Shown one piece after another: positions 1-9,779 of a stretch of 64,000 nucleotides of DNA (position 1 is its first letter; the number at the start of each line of letters is the position of its first letter). Origin of the DNA: Pycnopodia helianthoides (Eukaryota; Echinodermata; Asteroidea; Forcipulatida; Asteriidae). A program made the position numbers and the translations under genes. A model generated the notes under the pieces. That model was not told the DNA's origin. It saw only the letters and a list, made by a program, of their open reading frames with translations, and made no database searches. The stretch spans positions 26,758,930 to 26,822,929 of the forward strand of contig CM063244.1 in the NCBI GenBank assembly GCA_032158295.1. The letters run 5' to 3'.

Positions 1-224
1 TTTTTCCACAAAAGAAATATTTCTTGTGAATGTTTTTTAAAATGTGCTTCTGCCTTACTTTGTTAGGGTGAGATTTAAACAGCCACAGATAACTCAGACG
101 ACACCCCTTTCACAGTACATTGAATAAACATCAGAGTTAATAATAATTTTGCTGCATCAATCTCAAATTATATACCAGAATGAATAATCCCATTATTTAA
201 CCCCTTACTTTCCTTAAAGATAGG

Positions 225-515
225 GGTCCTAGATTGGATCTTGTCAGCGTAATGCTAATTTATAGGAAAAAATTATACAGAACGATACCATAAACGTCAC
301 ATGCAACAGTTTCAGCTGAATACAGTGTCTACTTGCTGAGAAAAAGAGCAAAACATTTTCGCAGTGTTATCACAAGAAGCTCAAATCCATCCACGCTCAG
401 CGAGGTCTCAGCGGGTACCAACCGCATACCTAGCCACAGCATTCGCAAACGGACACCAACACTCAGAAATCTGAGAAAACGATTCTTGCACGACTCATTT
501 CTCAGATTCAAATGA
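225..515. repeat. Dispersed repeat, copy 1
   Basis: Shares a long diverged match with 5053-5336. Both run from a stretch ending in 'atttatagg', through 'tttcagctgaatacagtgtc' and a 'ccatccacg' block, to an end carrying 'gattcaaat'. The other copy ends in a perfect hairpin. The short ORFs on both strands here are products of the repeat. Family not identified. Confidence 0.6.
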
Positions 516-681
516 TTTTAGGTGAAAAATTATCCAAACCATATCATTTTGAAGAGAATCCTTTCTTAAAATATTTTATACTATCAACAGCTGCAGTGCT
601 TCTCACCAGATAAGTTTTAATAGTCATTATTTGTTTGAGTATTTACCAATCTATGACCCTACCTAAGACTTCCTCTAATGG

Positions 682-1032
682 TTAAAGGCCCTGTACTATT
701 GGTAAGATCAACAACAACAAAATGTTCACAGATTCACACATAAAGTACATGATTTAAAGAAAGTAATGGTAGAGAGGGTTCCTTAAAATATTTCTGCCTA
801 AAATGCTATCGTTTCTGAGAAATTAGTAAAACAATAGTTTTTAAAAACTCGATGCTTGAAAAAACAGAAAACACACAAGGTCTCTTTTCACTATTTTCTC
901 GTGACCTCGATGACCGATTGAGCTCAAACTTTCACAGGTTTGTTTGTTCATGCATATGTTGAATCACACAAAACATGAACACTTATCTGCGACTATATTG
1001 TTAGCTCCACCAATCCTGTATAATACCTTTAA
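682..1032. repeat. TIR element related to the AAAGGAACATTACAG MITE family
   Basis: Starts with 'ttaaaggccctgtactattg' and ends with 'ataccttt'. The interior contains 'ttttcactattttctcgtga' and 'aaactttcacaggtttgt', also seen in the better copies at 4224-4617, 37749-38136 and 63521-63910. This is a diverged member of that superfamily. No coding capacity. Confidence 0.55.
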
Positions 1033-1124
1033 AGCCCAATGCTCTATTGTTTAAAGAGCAAGGCAGCTACTCCCTTGTAAAAAGCACCTTTAGGAGGAAA
1101 ATGTAAATGTCTACTACTAATAAT

Positions 1125-2500
1125 AATAGTACATGGCGCTCTTCAAAGAACACAGCGCCTCACGATCAACAGCATACAATGAAATAAAGAAAAATGCAGT
1201 AAAACAAACATATCATAAGCTGGGAAATAGGTGAGTCCCTGATGGCACACGGCAGCTTGTTACACAATTTAGGGGCAACAACAAAGAATGAACCGTCCCC
1301 AGCCTTCCTTTTTTTGGCGTAGAACAATCAGCCGGGTGACATCAGAGGAGGAGCCAAGCCCCCTGAGACCTCCAGGCCCCTCTTTGTATTATATAAAGTG
1401 AGATTGTAACTTGGAGATTGTCGTTAGAAGGATTTGTTATACGAACAGGAGAATTTTGAAATTGATTCTTTCCTTGATGGGGAGCCAGTGAGGTGTGAGC
1501 GCAGTAATTGAGCAGATGAGAATTGATCTCTAGCGCATGCGAATACAAGACGTGCAGCTTTGTTTTGAAGGCGCTGCACTCGTCTGAGATCCAATTCCCT
1601 GGCACCGTACAACAATGAGCTGGCATAATCATTGCGTGAAAGAACCATAGATCTGACAGCATTATGACATGCATCCAGTGGCGTCACCAGAGGGGCCTGC
1701 GCCCCCCCGCTCAGAACCCTTGCTCCTCCCTTGCTCCCCCTCCCCCATATGAAATCTCAGAAAAGTATATTCTTATAATATATAAATCGTTTAAGGCTGC
1801 ATAAAATGCTGCCGTAAAAAGTAAAACTTTTATTCTTATCAGTATGTGGACTATAACGCAGTCATGACAAATGCTTGGAAACGCACGCGCGATCGTATTG
1901 GCGGTAAATGTATGTTGTGGTTTTGCGGTTACAGAGAGTGCAGGAGGTCACAATGTTCAGTTTAATACGTGGTGGTCTGAACGCAGACCAATAGCTCCGT
2001 TTTAACACAATGTAGTCAGATGCACAACAGAGAGATTTCAACAGCAAAATGGCCAGCGAAAAAGGTAGCTGAGACCATTTCTTCTCCATATCAAAGCGCC
2101 CGTCTTTGCCTCGTGCTCATTGAAAAGTTTTATCTTATAAAAATGACAAGTTCTCTAAGATTTGGTTGTTTTCGCAAACCTTTTTGTTACCTGCAAACTA
2201 TGTAGACTGTTTTAGAACTGCATTGGTGTGTATCAGTTGGTGTGTAACAACTATCAGTTAACATATTTAATGATAGTCTTGCACTTCTTTGGCCCCCCCC
2301 CCCCCCAAATTTAATCTTTGCCCCCACTTGCCCCCCCAAATGAAAATGTCTAGTTACGCCACTGCATGCATCCTGAGTGAGGAAACGGCGTATATGCCAC
2401 AGATTGCGAATATGAAAACTAACACTCTTGCAGACTGTACTGGCACATTCAAGGCAATGACCAGGAGCATGGAGGCATGCCTTTGTGAAGTAGCAGGCAT
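1125..2500 (-). mobile_element. CR1/L2-like LINE fragment, C-terminal reverse transcriptase, interrupted
   Basis: Read on the minus strand, the segment 2373-2500 gives FHIRNLWHIRRFLTQDACH. Beyond an inserted element it continues as NAVRSMVLSRNDYASSLLYG and RVQRLQNKAARLVF. After a frameshift it reads PHWLPIKERINFKILLFV, and near 1220-1290 VVAPKLCNKLP followed by an IR dipeptide. This is the conserved end of non-LTR reverse transcriptases (thumb region and the AxxLWNxLPxxIR tail). The 3' end runs into a short TTA/TAG-rich tail near 1125, as in CR1/L2 elements. It is 5'-truncated, carries frameshifts and stops, and is interrupted by 1676-2364. It is a dead copy. Confidence 0.8.
1676..2364. mobile_element. 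Non-autonomous hAT-type element with 8-bp target duplication
   Basis: The left end reads CAGTGGCGTCACCAGAGGGG. The right end, reverse-complemented, reads CAGTGGCGTAACTAGA. These are imperfect terminal inverted repeats of about 16 bp. The element is flanked by a perfect 8-bp direct repeat CATGCATC at 1668-1675 and 2365-2372, the target-site length of hAT transposases. Just inside both ends are C-rich tracts. No transposase ORF is present. Removing the element and one duplication copy restores the LINE reading frame around it. Confidence 0.85.
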
Positions 2501-2661
2501 GGGGTCGATTTCACAAAACTCTTCCTAACTTAGGACTAGTCCTAGGCAATGCTAAGACAGTAAGAGATAGGACTAGTCTTAAGTTAGGACAAGTAAGTCC
2601 TATCTCTTAGCATTGCCAAGGACTAGTCCTAAGTTAGGAAGAGTTTTGTGAAATCGACCCC
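2501..2661. mobile_element. Foldback MITE (GGGGTCGATTTCAC family), copy 1
   Basis: A near-perfect palindrome of 161 bp. It starts GGGGTCGATTTCACAAAACT and ends with its reverse complement. The arms contain repeated 'cttaggactagtcct' modules, so it can fold along nearly its whole length. A second copy is at 32749-32910. Confidence 0.85.
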
Positions 2662-2733
2662 TGGTGATTTTGTGCAGGTATGGATGGAATAATGGCAGGC
2701 TGGGGTTAACATGAAAACCAAATTCAATCTCAC

Positions 2734-2866
2734 CTCTTTTATCGTCCATAGGTAAAATTCCGAGACCTCATCGTCATTGACCTCCGGCACAAAGTCCAAA
2801 GGAAGTTCAAGGTCATAAACAAATTGTGTCTCGTCAAAAAGACCCAGTTCGTTCTCATAAAAGTAG
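2734..2866 (-). CDS. Nudix/DUF4743 gene, exon after the Nudix box
   Basis: Acceptor CAG abuts 2866 and donor GTGAGA follows 2734. One base plus 44 codons read SYFYENELGLFDETQFVYDL, ELPLDFVPEVNDDEVSEFY and LWTIKE. This is the 'xVYDLELPxDFVPxxxDxEVxxF' block of the family. It ends in phase 0. The following exon(s) towards the C terminus are not visible between 2733 and 1. Confidence 0.88.
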
Positions 2867-5800
2867 CTGAAGAAAAAAAATTAAAAATTGAGTTGTGCAG
2901 ACATGAGTTAAAACGAACTGCTGATGCTTAAATAAAAAGAGAACAGAGCCTCAAAAAAGGATTTCAGAACACTAGGTGGCAGCAGACACTATTGTTTACG
3001 TAATTCTGAGCATGCGCATACTTCTTAGAGAACATTGGATTGAATATCTGGCAAGTCTACTGTCGCCTTGCAACCCAAACAAGAACAATTTACAATTCTC
3101 CAATTCTTTCCAAACCAGCATCAAAGTGGCTTACGCTTTTATTAACCCTGATTACCCGGACCAATTTCATAGAGCTGCTTAGCACAAAAATTTGCTTAGC
3201 ATGAAATTTTTACCTTGATAAAAACAGGATTACCAGCCAAATTGCCACGTGATTTTCAGGATAAGCAAACAACAGCTGAATACCATTAACAAGCAATATG
3301 CAACACATGGAAATTTGGTTGGTAATCCTGTTTTTATCAAGGAAGAAATTTCATGCTAAGCACATTTTCGTGCTTAGCAGCTCTATGAAATTGGGCCCAG
3401 TTCTTATGCATTCAAGAAACTGTCTTAAAACTCCTTAGGAGTATGCACCACCGGCAACAAAATGGCTGCAAAGGTTGCTAATCATTCACATCAACAAACT
3501 GTACCCTCCCAGGTACCACTTTTAACGTTCCTTGCAATTCTGTTCCAACAAGAATACCTTAATGCACCGGCGGGTACAGCTTTTAAGGCAATGCATTCTG
3601 GGATAGACGCTTCTTCTTCACACTCTTTGAAAGGCATTTCTGGATTGGCATCCCTGACGGCAGACCACCGGCTGCCTTGGATAAAAAAAAAAAACGGGAA
3701 CAAATTATTTAACAACAACGAATGAAACTTATAATAAAAGGGGATAAAACAGATGGAGACAAGGTCTTGCACAGCTGTTTAAAAAGAGCTCGTCTTAGCC
3801 TTGACCCTCCAGGTGCCAAAGGGTGTGTACAACATTGGTAAGATTGAAAATATAAATGTTCACAGATTTGCACATAACTTACATGGTACAAAGATGGTCA
3901 TGGTGGTAAACTTCCCTTGAAATAGTTTTGCTGAAATGCCAAGGTTTTTTTGGAAATGAGTAAAACAATTAGTCTTTATCACGCGAGTCCAAAACCCGAC
4001 GTTTGTAAACAGTGAAACCATATGACAGGTTTTTTCACTGTTTTCTCATGACTCCGAAAACCGAATCAGCTTAACATTTCACAGGCTTGTTGCAATTGTT
4101 GTTATTTCGTGTATATGTTGGGTCACACAAAGTGCGGATACTAGTCTTTAAAAATGACCAGTGTTGTACATGTACATTAAACTGCCATTTTAAGACCAAG
4201 TAATTTCTCTTCTATTCCCCTTGTTTAAAGGAACATTACAGAATTGGTAAGAAAAAAACTTGTAAAATATACTTTTTGATCACAGATTTACATAAAACTT
4301 ACACGGTCTAATGATGATGATAACAATAAATATCCCTTGAAATATTTCTGTCTGAAATGCCATATTTGATGACAAATGAATAAACTAATTTTCCGATTGG
4401 AGTTTATCGCTCAGTGAGCGTTTTATTCATTTGTTGAATCTATATGATTTCATGCAAATGTGTAATCGGTTTTTCACTATTTTCTCGTGACCCAGATGGC
4501 CGATCGATCTCAAACTTCTACAGGTTTGTCAGTTTATGTGTATGGTGGATTACATAAAGTGCTTACACTGCCAGCAACTGTTTTGTTAGCAAAAACCAAT
4601 TCTGTAATGTTCCTTAAACAGCGTAAAGAGAAAGGAGAGGTAAATAATCCCCTCCTCCCTACAGATCCGCCTCAGATTTGTACACTTGGACTCACCACAC
4701 TGTCCAGTCTGTTAGGAAATGTTGCCTTTGTCGGCGAGCGCCTCCCAACCCACATACACAATCCCTTGGTTGGGTGGTGGCAGTATCCATTCATATGAAC
4801 TCCATATCGTTTAATTCCAAACAGACCTGCAGAGAGAGAGAAAATCAAAAGAAAGGGTTAAAACGTATATCATTTGTCGTCAGAATTCATCTTTAAACAT
4901 TCTTGGAAACAAACCGGACTGCAGCGTTAATGAATGACTACACCCAAAAAAGAAAAGAAAGAAAAACGCTTTAAGGAAATCCAAAACATACCATGCAAAA
5001 GTTAAATTACAATTTCAGCCAGTATCAACAACAGTTCACTAGATTAAAAGAAGGGTCATTGATTGGCTTTTGCCAGCATAATGAGGATTTATAGGCCAAC
5101 TTTGTCAATAAAGATACAGTATAAGTCTCTGTGAAAGTTTCAGCTGAATACAGTGTCTACTTGTTGAGAAAAACGGCAAACAATTATTATATGGCATTTT
5201 CATCAAGAATGTTGCACCCATCCACGTTTGGTGAGGTGACCGTGGGTACCAATCGCATCTCTGGCCCCGGCATTCACAAATGGACACCACAGAAATTTGA
5301 ATCTCCAAAACTCGGCGAGTTTTGGAGATTCAAATCTATCGATGTATTTTTTTATTGACGTCTTATCGACGGGGGGGCATTTACGATGAAATTAATTCAT
5401 CTGGATACTTACAACCATTACCATCTTTATCCCTCCTACTGTCAGTGACTCTTGGCAACATTTTCCAGTGAGTTGACCAACCATTTGAAACCATTCGACT
5501 GCCAAGGTTGTGTACGGTGGCACAACTGTGCACAGAACTAACTGTGTACTGTGTACATGCATTCCCTCATGGTATCATATTGCAGGCTGGCATAGATTAT
5601 CTATCATTCAAAACCACAGTGAATGGTATTGAATGGTCAGACAGCAGGAGGGTTAAACACAAGTAAGTGTTCGAAAAGAAATAACAAACTTCTTTTCGGG
5701 GTCATTGCCAAAGTATGACCCTACCTTTAGGTCTAGAACTACGAGTTGTTCGGGACAAACAAATAATATCTTTTTCTCAAATACTGATTTTAAAGGATGC

Positions 5801-7023
5801 CTAGCTATTATGTGGGATTGGTCCTCAAATGCTGATAATTAACAGAGAGAAAACAACAGAAGGCCATTGAGATGCCAGAGCACAAATCAGTCAAATCGAA
5901 TCTACTCACAAGTAGCTGCACGTTCCATGACCATGAGCGTTTCATCGCAGTATGAGGCAGACACTGCGAACATCTGAAGATGGTACAGAAAACAGTCCAG
6001 AGGTGAACCCAAATAATAATAATAGTAAATAATGGCTTCTTACTCAGTGACGCTCAAGGCGCTTCAACATTCAGTTTTTTCCTGCAAGGTATTGTGGTGC
6101 TACGTTTTGAAGTATTAGACATTCCTTTACATAGCACCATGTAACGGTTTACAAGGTGCTGTGGCGCAATATGCTGCCAATCAAACCAGGATTACCGTGG
6201 CAAACCCCTTCTCTTTTCGATAAGTGCACTGGGTTCTTTTACGTGCATTACACAACACACGGGATCTATGGCTTTACGTCCCGTCCGAAGGACGCAGCTA
6301 AAATGGTTAAGTGTCTTGCTTAAGGACACAAGTGTCACGACCGGGACTCGAACCCACACTCTGCTGAACAGAAAAACCAGAGCTTGAGTCCAGGTGCTCT
6401 TATCCGCTTGGCCACGACATTTGAAATATCTTTGAGGTGTTTTCCCCAATTTTGAAACTAACCAAAAAGCCTGCTTTTTCTTTTTAAATTATGTTTTTTA
6501 TAATTAGTATTAAAAACGAATGCTTCCAAAGGCATCTTCAAAAACAGACCTGTTTACATTTGGCAGTAAAAGATGACCAAATATCTGGAACCATCCAAGT
6601 TTAACTACTCGGGTTTTGAATGGAGAAAATACATACATTGTGTACGATGAGGCTTACTAAGTAATAAGCTCTTATAAATGTGTTGTCTGGGAACCATGTT
6701 GACTGAAACATCTGATTGATAAAATGTGACGTACGACTCAAGAAATGTCAACACAGCTGGTAGATTTAACAGCTAAATTCCTACCTCATCTCGCCATCCT
6801 CTTAGCGTTACAAACACGTCCAGCCTTTTCAAGTCCTGAAGAAGGTCAGCCATCTTAGATGTTCGCTCCTCGAATGTCTTCAGTGAGGAAGACAAAGAAA
6901 CGGCATCCTTTGTAATGAAGAAGACATCTGGATAATCTTGAAGATGTTTCAAGACAGCTGGGGTGATGTGGCCAACTTGATTATCACCGATGAAAAATGG
7001 CCGACACTTGCTCCGACTAGAGT
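2734..7023 (-). CDS. Nudix hydrolase with DUF4743 domain (Tnr3-like, thiamine-pyrophosphokinase-related), partial gene
   Basis: Five exons (6785-7023, 5910-5974, 4696-4826, 3558-3675, 2734-2866) join in phase through GT..AG introns. They encode, in order, a DUF4743 domain (SKCRPFFIGDNQVGHITPAV ... GWRDE, then the MERAAT segment and LFGIKRYGVHMNGYC), the start of the Nudix fold (GLCMWVGRRSPTK), the Nudix box (AAGGLPSGMPIQKC then KECEEEASIP) and the later fold (ENELGLFDETQFVYDLELP). Related yeast and plant enzymes hydrolyse damaged thiamine diphosphates; that role here is inferred from family. The first coding exon(s) and the C-terminal exon(s) are not found and probably lie outside or in unrecognised sequence. 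Two exons need a one-base correction (an A-run near 5940 and a site near 3630). The protein is probably cytosolic; no signal peptide is visible in this part. Confidence 0.85.
2966..3035. repeat. Half element with ACACTAGGTGGCAGCAGAC terminus
   Basis: Carries the terminus ACACTAGGTGGCAGCAGAC and the internal 'tctgagcatg' shared with the fuller copies at 19397-19517 and 22825-22940. The terminus resembles the CTCF core motif. Confidence 0.55.
3158..3398. mobile_element. Foldback MITE (GGGCCCAATTTCATAGAGCTGC family), long form, copy 1
   Basis: Inverted arms of about 75-90 bp. The left arm runs CCAATTTCATAGAGCTGCTT and the right arm ends GCTCTATGAAATTGGGCCC. The arms also share 'gataaaaacaggattacca' and 'cttagcatgaaattt'. 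It is almost identical in structure to 37330-37558. Confidence 0.85.
3408..3525 (-). repeat. SINE fragment (central domain)
   Basis: 'ctccttaggagtatgcacca' and 'ggttgctaatcattcacatc' match the central part of the fuller SINEs at 20940-21275 and 30358-30663. It lies about 33 bp beyond the donor site of the Nudix-box exon. Confidence 0.6.
3558..3675 (-). CDS. Nudix/DUF4743 gene, Nudix-box exon (one-base shift)
   Basis: Acceptor AAG abuts 3675 and donor GTATTC follows 3558. It opens AAGGLPSGMPIQKC, then must change frame to continue FKECEEEASIPECIALKAV and PAGALR. The metal-binding E-x-x-E-E of the Nudix box (KECEEEA) is present. Length 118 becomes 119 with one restored base near 3625-3635, which is what the flanking phases require. 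Confidence 0.83.
3817..4178. repeat. TIR element related to the AAAGGAACATTACAG family
   Basis: Begins with 'aagggtgtgtacaacattgg' and ends with 'gaccagtgttgtacatgtac'. It shares 'gttcacagatttgcacataa' and 'tttttcactgttttctcatg' with 52420-52778 and 682-1032. Confidence 0.55.
4224..4617 (-). mobile_element. MITE (AAAGGAACATTACAGAATTGG family), copy 1
   Basis: Ends TTTAAAGGAACATTACAGAA and TTCTGTAATGTTCCTTAAA, about 25-bp inverted termini. The interior is about 390 bp with 'gttttattcatttgttgaat'. It lies in opposite orientation to the copies at 37749-38136 and 63521-63910. It sits 79 bp beyond the donor of the exon at 4696-4826, inside the Nudix gene intron. Confidence 0.85.
4696..4826 (-). 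CDS. Nudix/DUF4743 gene, exon entering the Nudix fold
   Basis: Acceptor CAG abuts 4826 and donor GTGAGT follows 4696. Two bases plus 43 codons read LFGIKRYGVHMNGYCHHPTK then GLCMWVGRRSPTKATFP and NRLDSV. The pattern LFGxxxYGVHxNGY...MWxGRRSxxK is diagnostic for this Nudix subfamily. No frame break. Confidence 0.9.
5053..5336. repeat. Dispersed repeat, copy 2, ending in a perfect hairpin
   Basis: Matches 225-515. At 5297-5336 it ends in a 19-bp perfect inverted repeat (TTTGAATCTCCAAAACTCG, then its reverse complement) with almost no loop. Confidence 0.65.
5910..5974 (-). CDS. Nudix/DUF4743 gene, short exon (MERAAT)
   Basis: Acceptor CAG abuts 5974 and donor GTGAGT follows 5910. It reads MFAVSASYCDE, then, after removing one A from the four-base run at 5940-5943, LMVMERAAT, a DUF4743 signature. 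Exon length is 65; 64 would fit the phases of both neighbours exactly. The extra A is therefore most likely an indel error. Confidence 0.8.
6013..6422 (-). repeat. tRNA-headed SINE
   Basis: On the minus strand it begins TGTCGTGGCCAAGCGGATAA (A-box-like) and continues to GTGGGTTCGAGTCCCGGTCG (B-box-like). A 'cttaagcaagacacttaacc' body follows, and the tail 'caccttgtaaaccg' ends in ATT-rich repeats near 6013. The tRNA-like head does not form a full tRNA. The same family is found at 20940-21275, 30358-30663, 49022-49350 and 59766-60040. Confidence 0.75.
6785..7023 (-). CDS. Nudix/DUF4743 gene, exon with N-terminal DUF4743 part
   Basis: Acceptor ...GAACAG precedes 7023 and donor GTAGGA follows 6785. 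Two bases complete the previous codon, then 79 codons are open: SSRSKCRPFFIGDNQVGHIT ... DVFVTLRGWRDE. The 'KCRPFFIGDxQVGxI' start is the typical opening of DUF4743 proteins. The exon ends in phase 0. Confidence 0.87.
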
Positions 7024-7029
7024 CTGTTC

Positions 7030-8860
7030 AAAGAGTTTAAAAAACGTGTTTTGCCTTTTGCATAGATTGATAATTCTACATAAAAATTAGATTTTAAATA
7101 TAAATTTATAAATTTGGATCCCCGATGCAACTAATAAAGTAGAGATTTTCTTATAGTAAAATACATTTTGTAAAATAGTAAAATACATTTAGGTCACGTT
7201 TTGTTCTATTTTTCATAACCTCAATGTGTTTTCATTTAGTAGTAATACCCCAATTGGCCCAGATCGTACCACCAGCAGGGCTCACAAGTGTTGGATATGA
7301 TACAAAAAAATGGCACACTATTTGTTTTCTCAGCAGGTGTATTTAAAATTGCTGAGCTCAAAAATCTCATAAGTAAATGAATTGGCCTAAATTATGAGCA
7401 GTTATATAGTTCCCCCCCCCTATCACCCAATTATGTCCAGTGATACTGTCACATGCATCAATACATACAGCAGCACCTTCCCCTCCCTATTTTGAAGATT
7501 GAAATATGAGTACTTAAGAAATGTTACTAGCGAGTAAACCAATAAAATTAATCTTTATTACTTGCTCAAAAAGTGAGGGAAAAGTGGCCAGAGCATCTAG
7601 AATGAAAAAAATGTCCCGGGGCCCTTACGCGGCGCACTCCCATTGTCTCCTAGTCCTAACTCCGCTTATCAAATGGACCTGACCAACGTTTTTGAGCTTC
7701 CTATGATCCTGATTATATTGTACATTTAACTATCTTATAGACGATGTGACTGTGACATCCCATGTTTACAAAAGAGCCACAGAGCCTAGACTTCCGGCGG
7801 GTGCATTTGTACACAGCTCAATAAAATGCAAGAATACAACAAATCTTATGTTTTATGGAGATCGCACTGTCTGATTTTCCTCAACTTTTGATATGCAAAA
7901 AGGGGGTACATCTCAAAAGCTGTACAGCTGTTGCTTTTGTAAATTTTTAATTTATGTGAAAATTTTGACACAAAATATAAATTTTCCCATTGAGCCTGTG
8001 TAGCATCTTGCCCGTCAGGAATAGCATTACATGTATAATGTACGAGGTCACCACTCTGTAAACAAATGTAACATGGTCTATACAATGCAAGTATGTCAAT
8101 CAAAATGAAGGCATACAACTCGTAAATAAATATTTTTATAATTCCGTCTCTATCAAATAATTATTATCTCAAAGAAGGCATAAGTTAACAACACATGGGG
8201 CCCACTAACCATCACCATTAACACAGGAAACTCACAAACCCATGCCTCCAAGTTCAATCCCACCAGCCAAACCGAAGTAGCCCTAACTGAAGTCAACACA
8301 CACCCCATGCATTCCATTTAGATTGGGCCACGCTAGAGGTCACTCTTAAAAAAAAGTTTTACATTCCTAAATACACCTATATCTACCAAGAAAACACTGG
8401 GACAGAGTTATAGAATGAATGGTTATTCGTTTACAACGCAGTTTCCAAGCCTCTTTTCACCCCCGCCTTCAGGCAAAATCGGACCAACAGCAGTCGGTGC
8501 CAGAAAGGCGTCTCCAAAAATTATAAAGAATAGTGACATCGCAGTACGTACCCCTCTGTCAAAGGCCGTTTGCTGTTACTCATTAAAGCATTGCTCAGTA
8601 CAGACCATCCAGGGATTCAGTAAGTACGTATAGTGACGTCATGTTTGTTTGCTGCCCTCATTTACGGGGTTTTGATAAATTTAGGCGGCAGGCTATAGTG
8701 AAAGGAGTAAAAACTCCCTGCAAATATCATTTCTTTTGTTAATGTAATTTTATAAAAGATGCAATAAATTATAGAAAGCAGAAAAATAAAAAATAACGTC
8801 AACTTCAATCACCATGGCCCATCCTCTTTAAGTAAATTCGAATAGTAATACTCACAATTT
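7030..8860. other. Intergenic or upstream intron, no gene recognised
   Basis: AT-rich DNA without a supportable exon on either strand. One or more 5' exons of the Nudix gene should lie upstream of 7023, but I could not place them. Short ORFs here show no family resemblance. Confidence 0.5.
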
Positions 8861-9099
8861 ATCGTTTACTTTATGGAACAGCCGTCCATTGGGTCGAAGT
8901 GCCAGTACAAAGCAAAGGTGGCCTGGCCTGAAGGTGGCTACCCCCACCCATGACATTGACGCAATATAGAACAATTGAACATGTGATGTAGTATGTTGGA
9001 ACGCAAGCAAGCAGATTATAATTGGGCAAATTTTCCGCAGGATATGCCACTACTCTATCGAGGAAGAAGACACACAACTAAATCCCAACAAAACGGCTC

Positions 9100-9160
9100 G
9101 GATCGGGCATCGCGCAAGGGCGCACGCGATGGCAAGCGCAACGACCCCACCCCCTTACAA
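9100..9160. promoter_or_regulatory. Small CpG-rich patch, possible promoter
   Basis: A local cluster of CpG and GCGC steps ('gcatcgcgcaagggcgcacg') in otherwise AT-rich DNA. It resembles NRF1-type GC-rich promoter elements and could mark the start of the Nudix gene on the minus strand or of the unassigned block to its right. Inference from composition only. Confidence 0.25.
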
Positions 9161-9229
9161 TGTAGAAAGTCAAAATTCCTTACTCTATGCTTTTATCAAC
9201 AATATTATTGAAATATTAACCTACCTTTG

Positions 9230-9645
9230 GAATAAAACGAATTGCACCATTTCACAACCTCAAACATTTGGTCAGACCACTGACGGTCAACAGTTCCTGA
9301 TGAAGATGTCGCCATCATGGTACATCCAACCATGGAGGAAGGAATCAAAGTCAAAGGTGATCTCAACTGTGTCCCGTGTTGACGAGGACAGTTTGTATGA
9401 CTCGAAGCTGATGTATGAGAATTTAAGTTTGATTTTGATGTGGGAGGGACGGATTGTAGCGTGTTCATGGAGTGTGACCTTTCCATCATGTCCATTGTTG
9501 ATACACAAAACGCTCTGGTTGGTATGGACGGCCGGATTTTTAAGCAAACCATTCAATCAATCGTGTTAACCCTGCTTGAACGTCCACATGCAGCAAAGGG
9601 GGAGCTCACGGAATTCGGAAGGCAGTTTCTATTACGCGTATAAAA
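9230..9645 (+). other. Unassigned coding-like block, frames broken
   Basis: Several overlapping frames are open on the plus strand. One gives a 67-codon stretch containing GGTDCSVFMECDLSIMSIVD and KGELTEFGRQFLLRV; another gives a 146-codon ORF (9129-9569). Minus-strand frames are open as well. GC content is higher than in the flanks. I recognise no family and cannot choose the strand with confidence. It could be a frameshifted exon, an old transposable-element fragment or chance. Confidence 0.25.
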
Positions 9646-9779
9646 CATTGTTTGGATGACACAATCCCTTTTCTAAGGGTCTATACAGATGAATGGAGGT
9701 CCCCCTGGACACACCTAGAAAGGATTGAAGCATTCAGGCAATTTATAGGTTGGTTCACATGATTTTTTTTAACAGCAAA

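Noticed and set aside
2501..2661. Palindrome as a microRNA-type or structural RNA gene
   Set aside because: A second near-identical copy at 32749-32910 and full-length foldback structure indicate a MITE; no evidence of a separate RNA.
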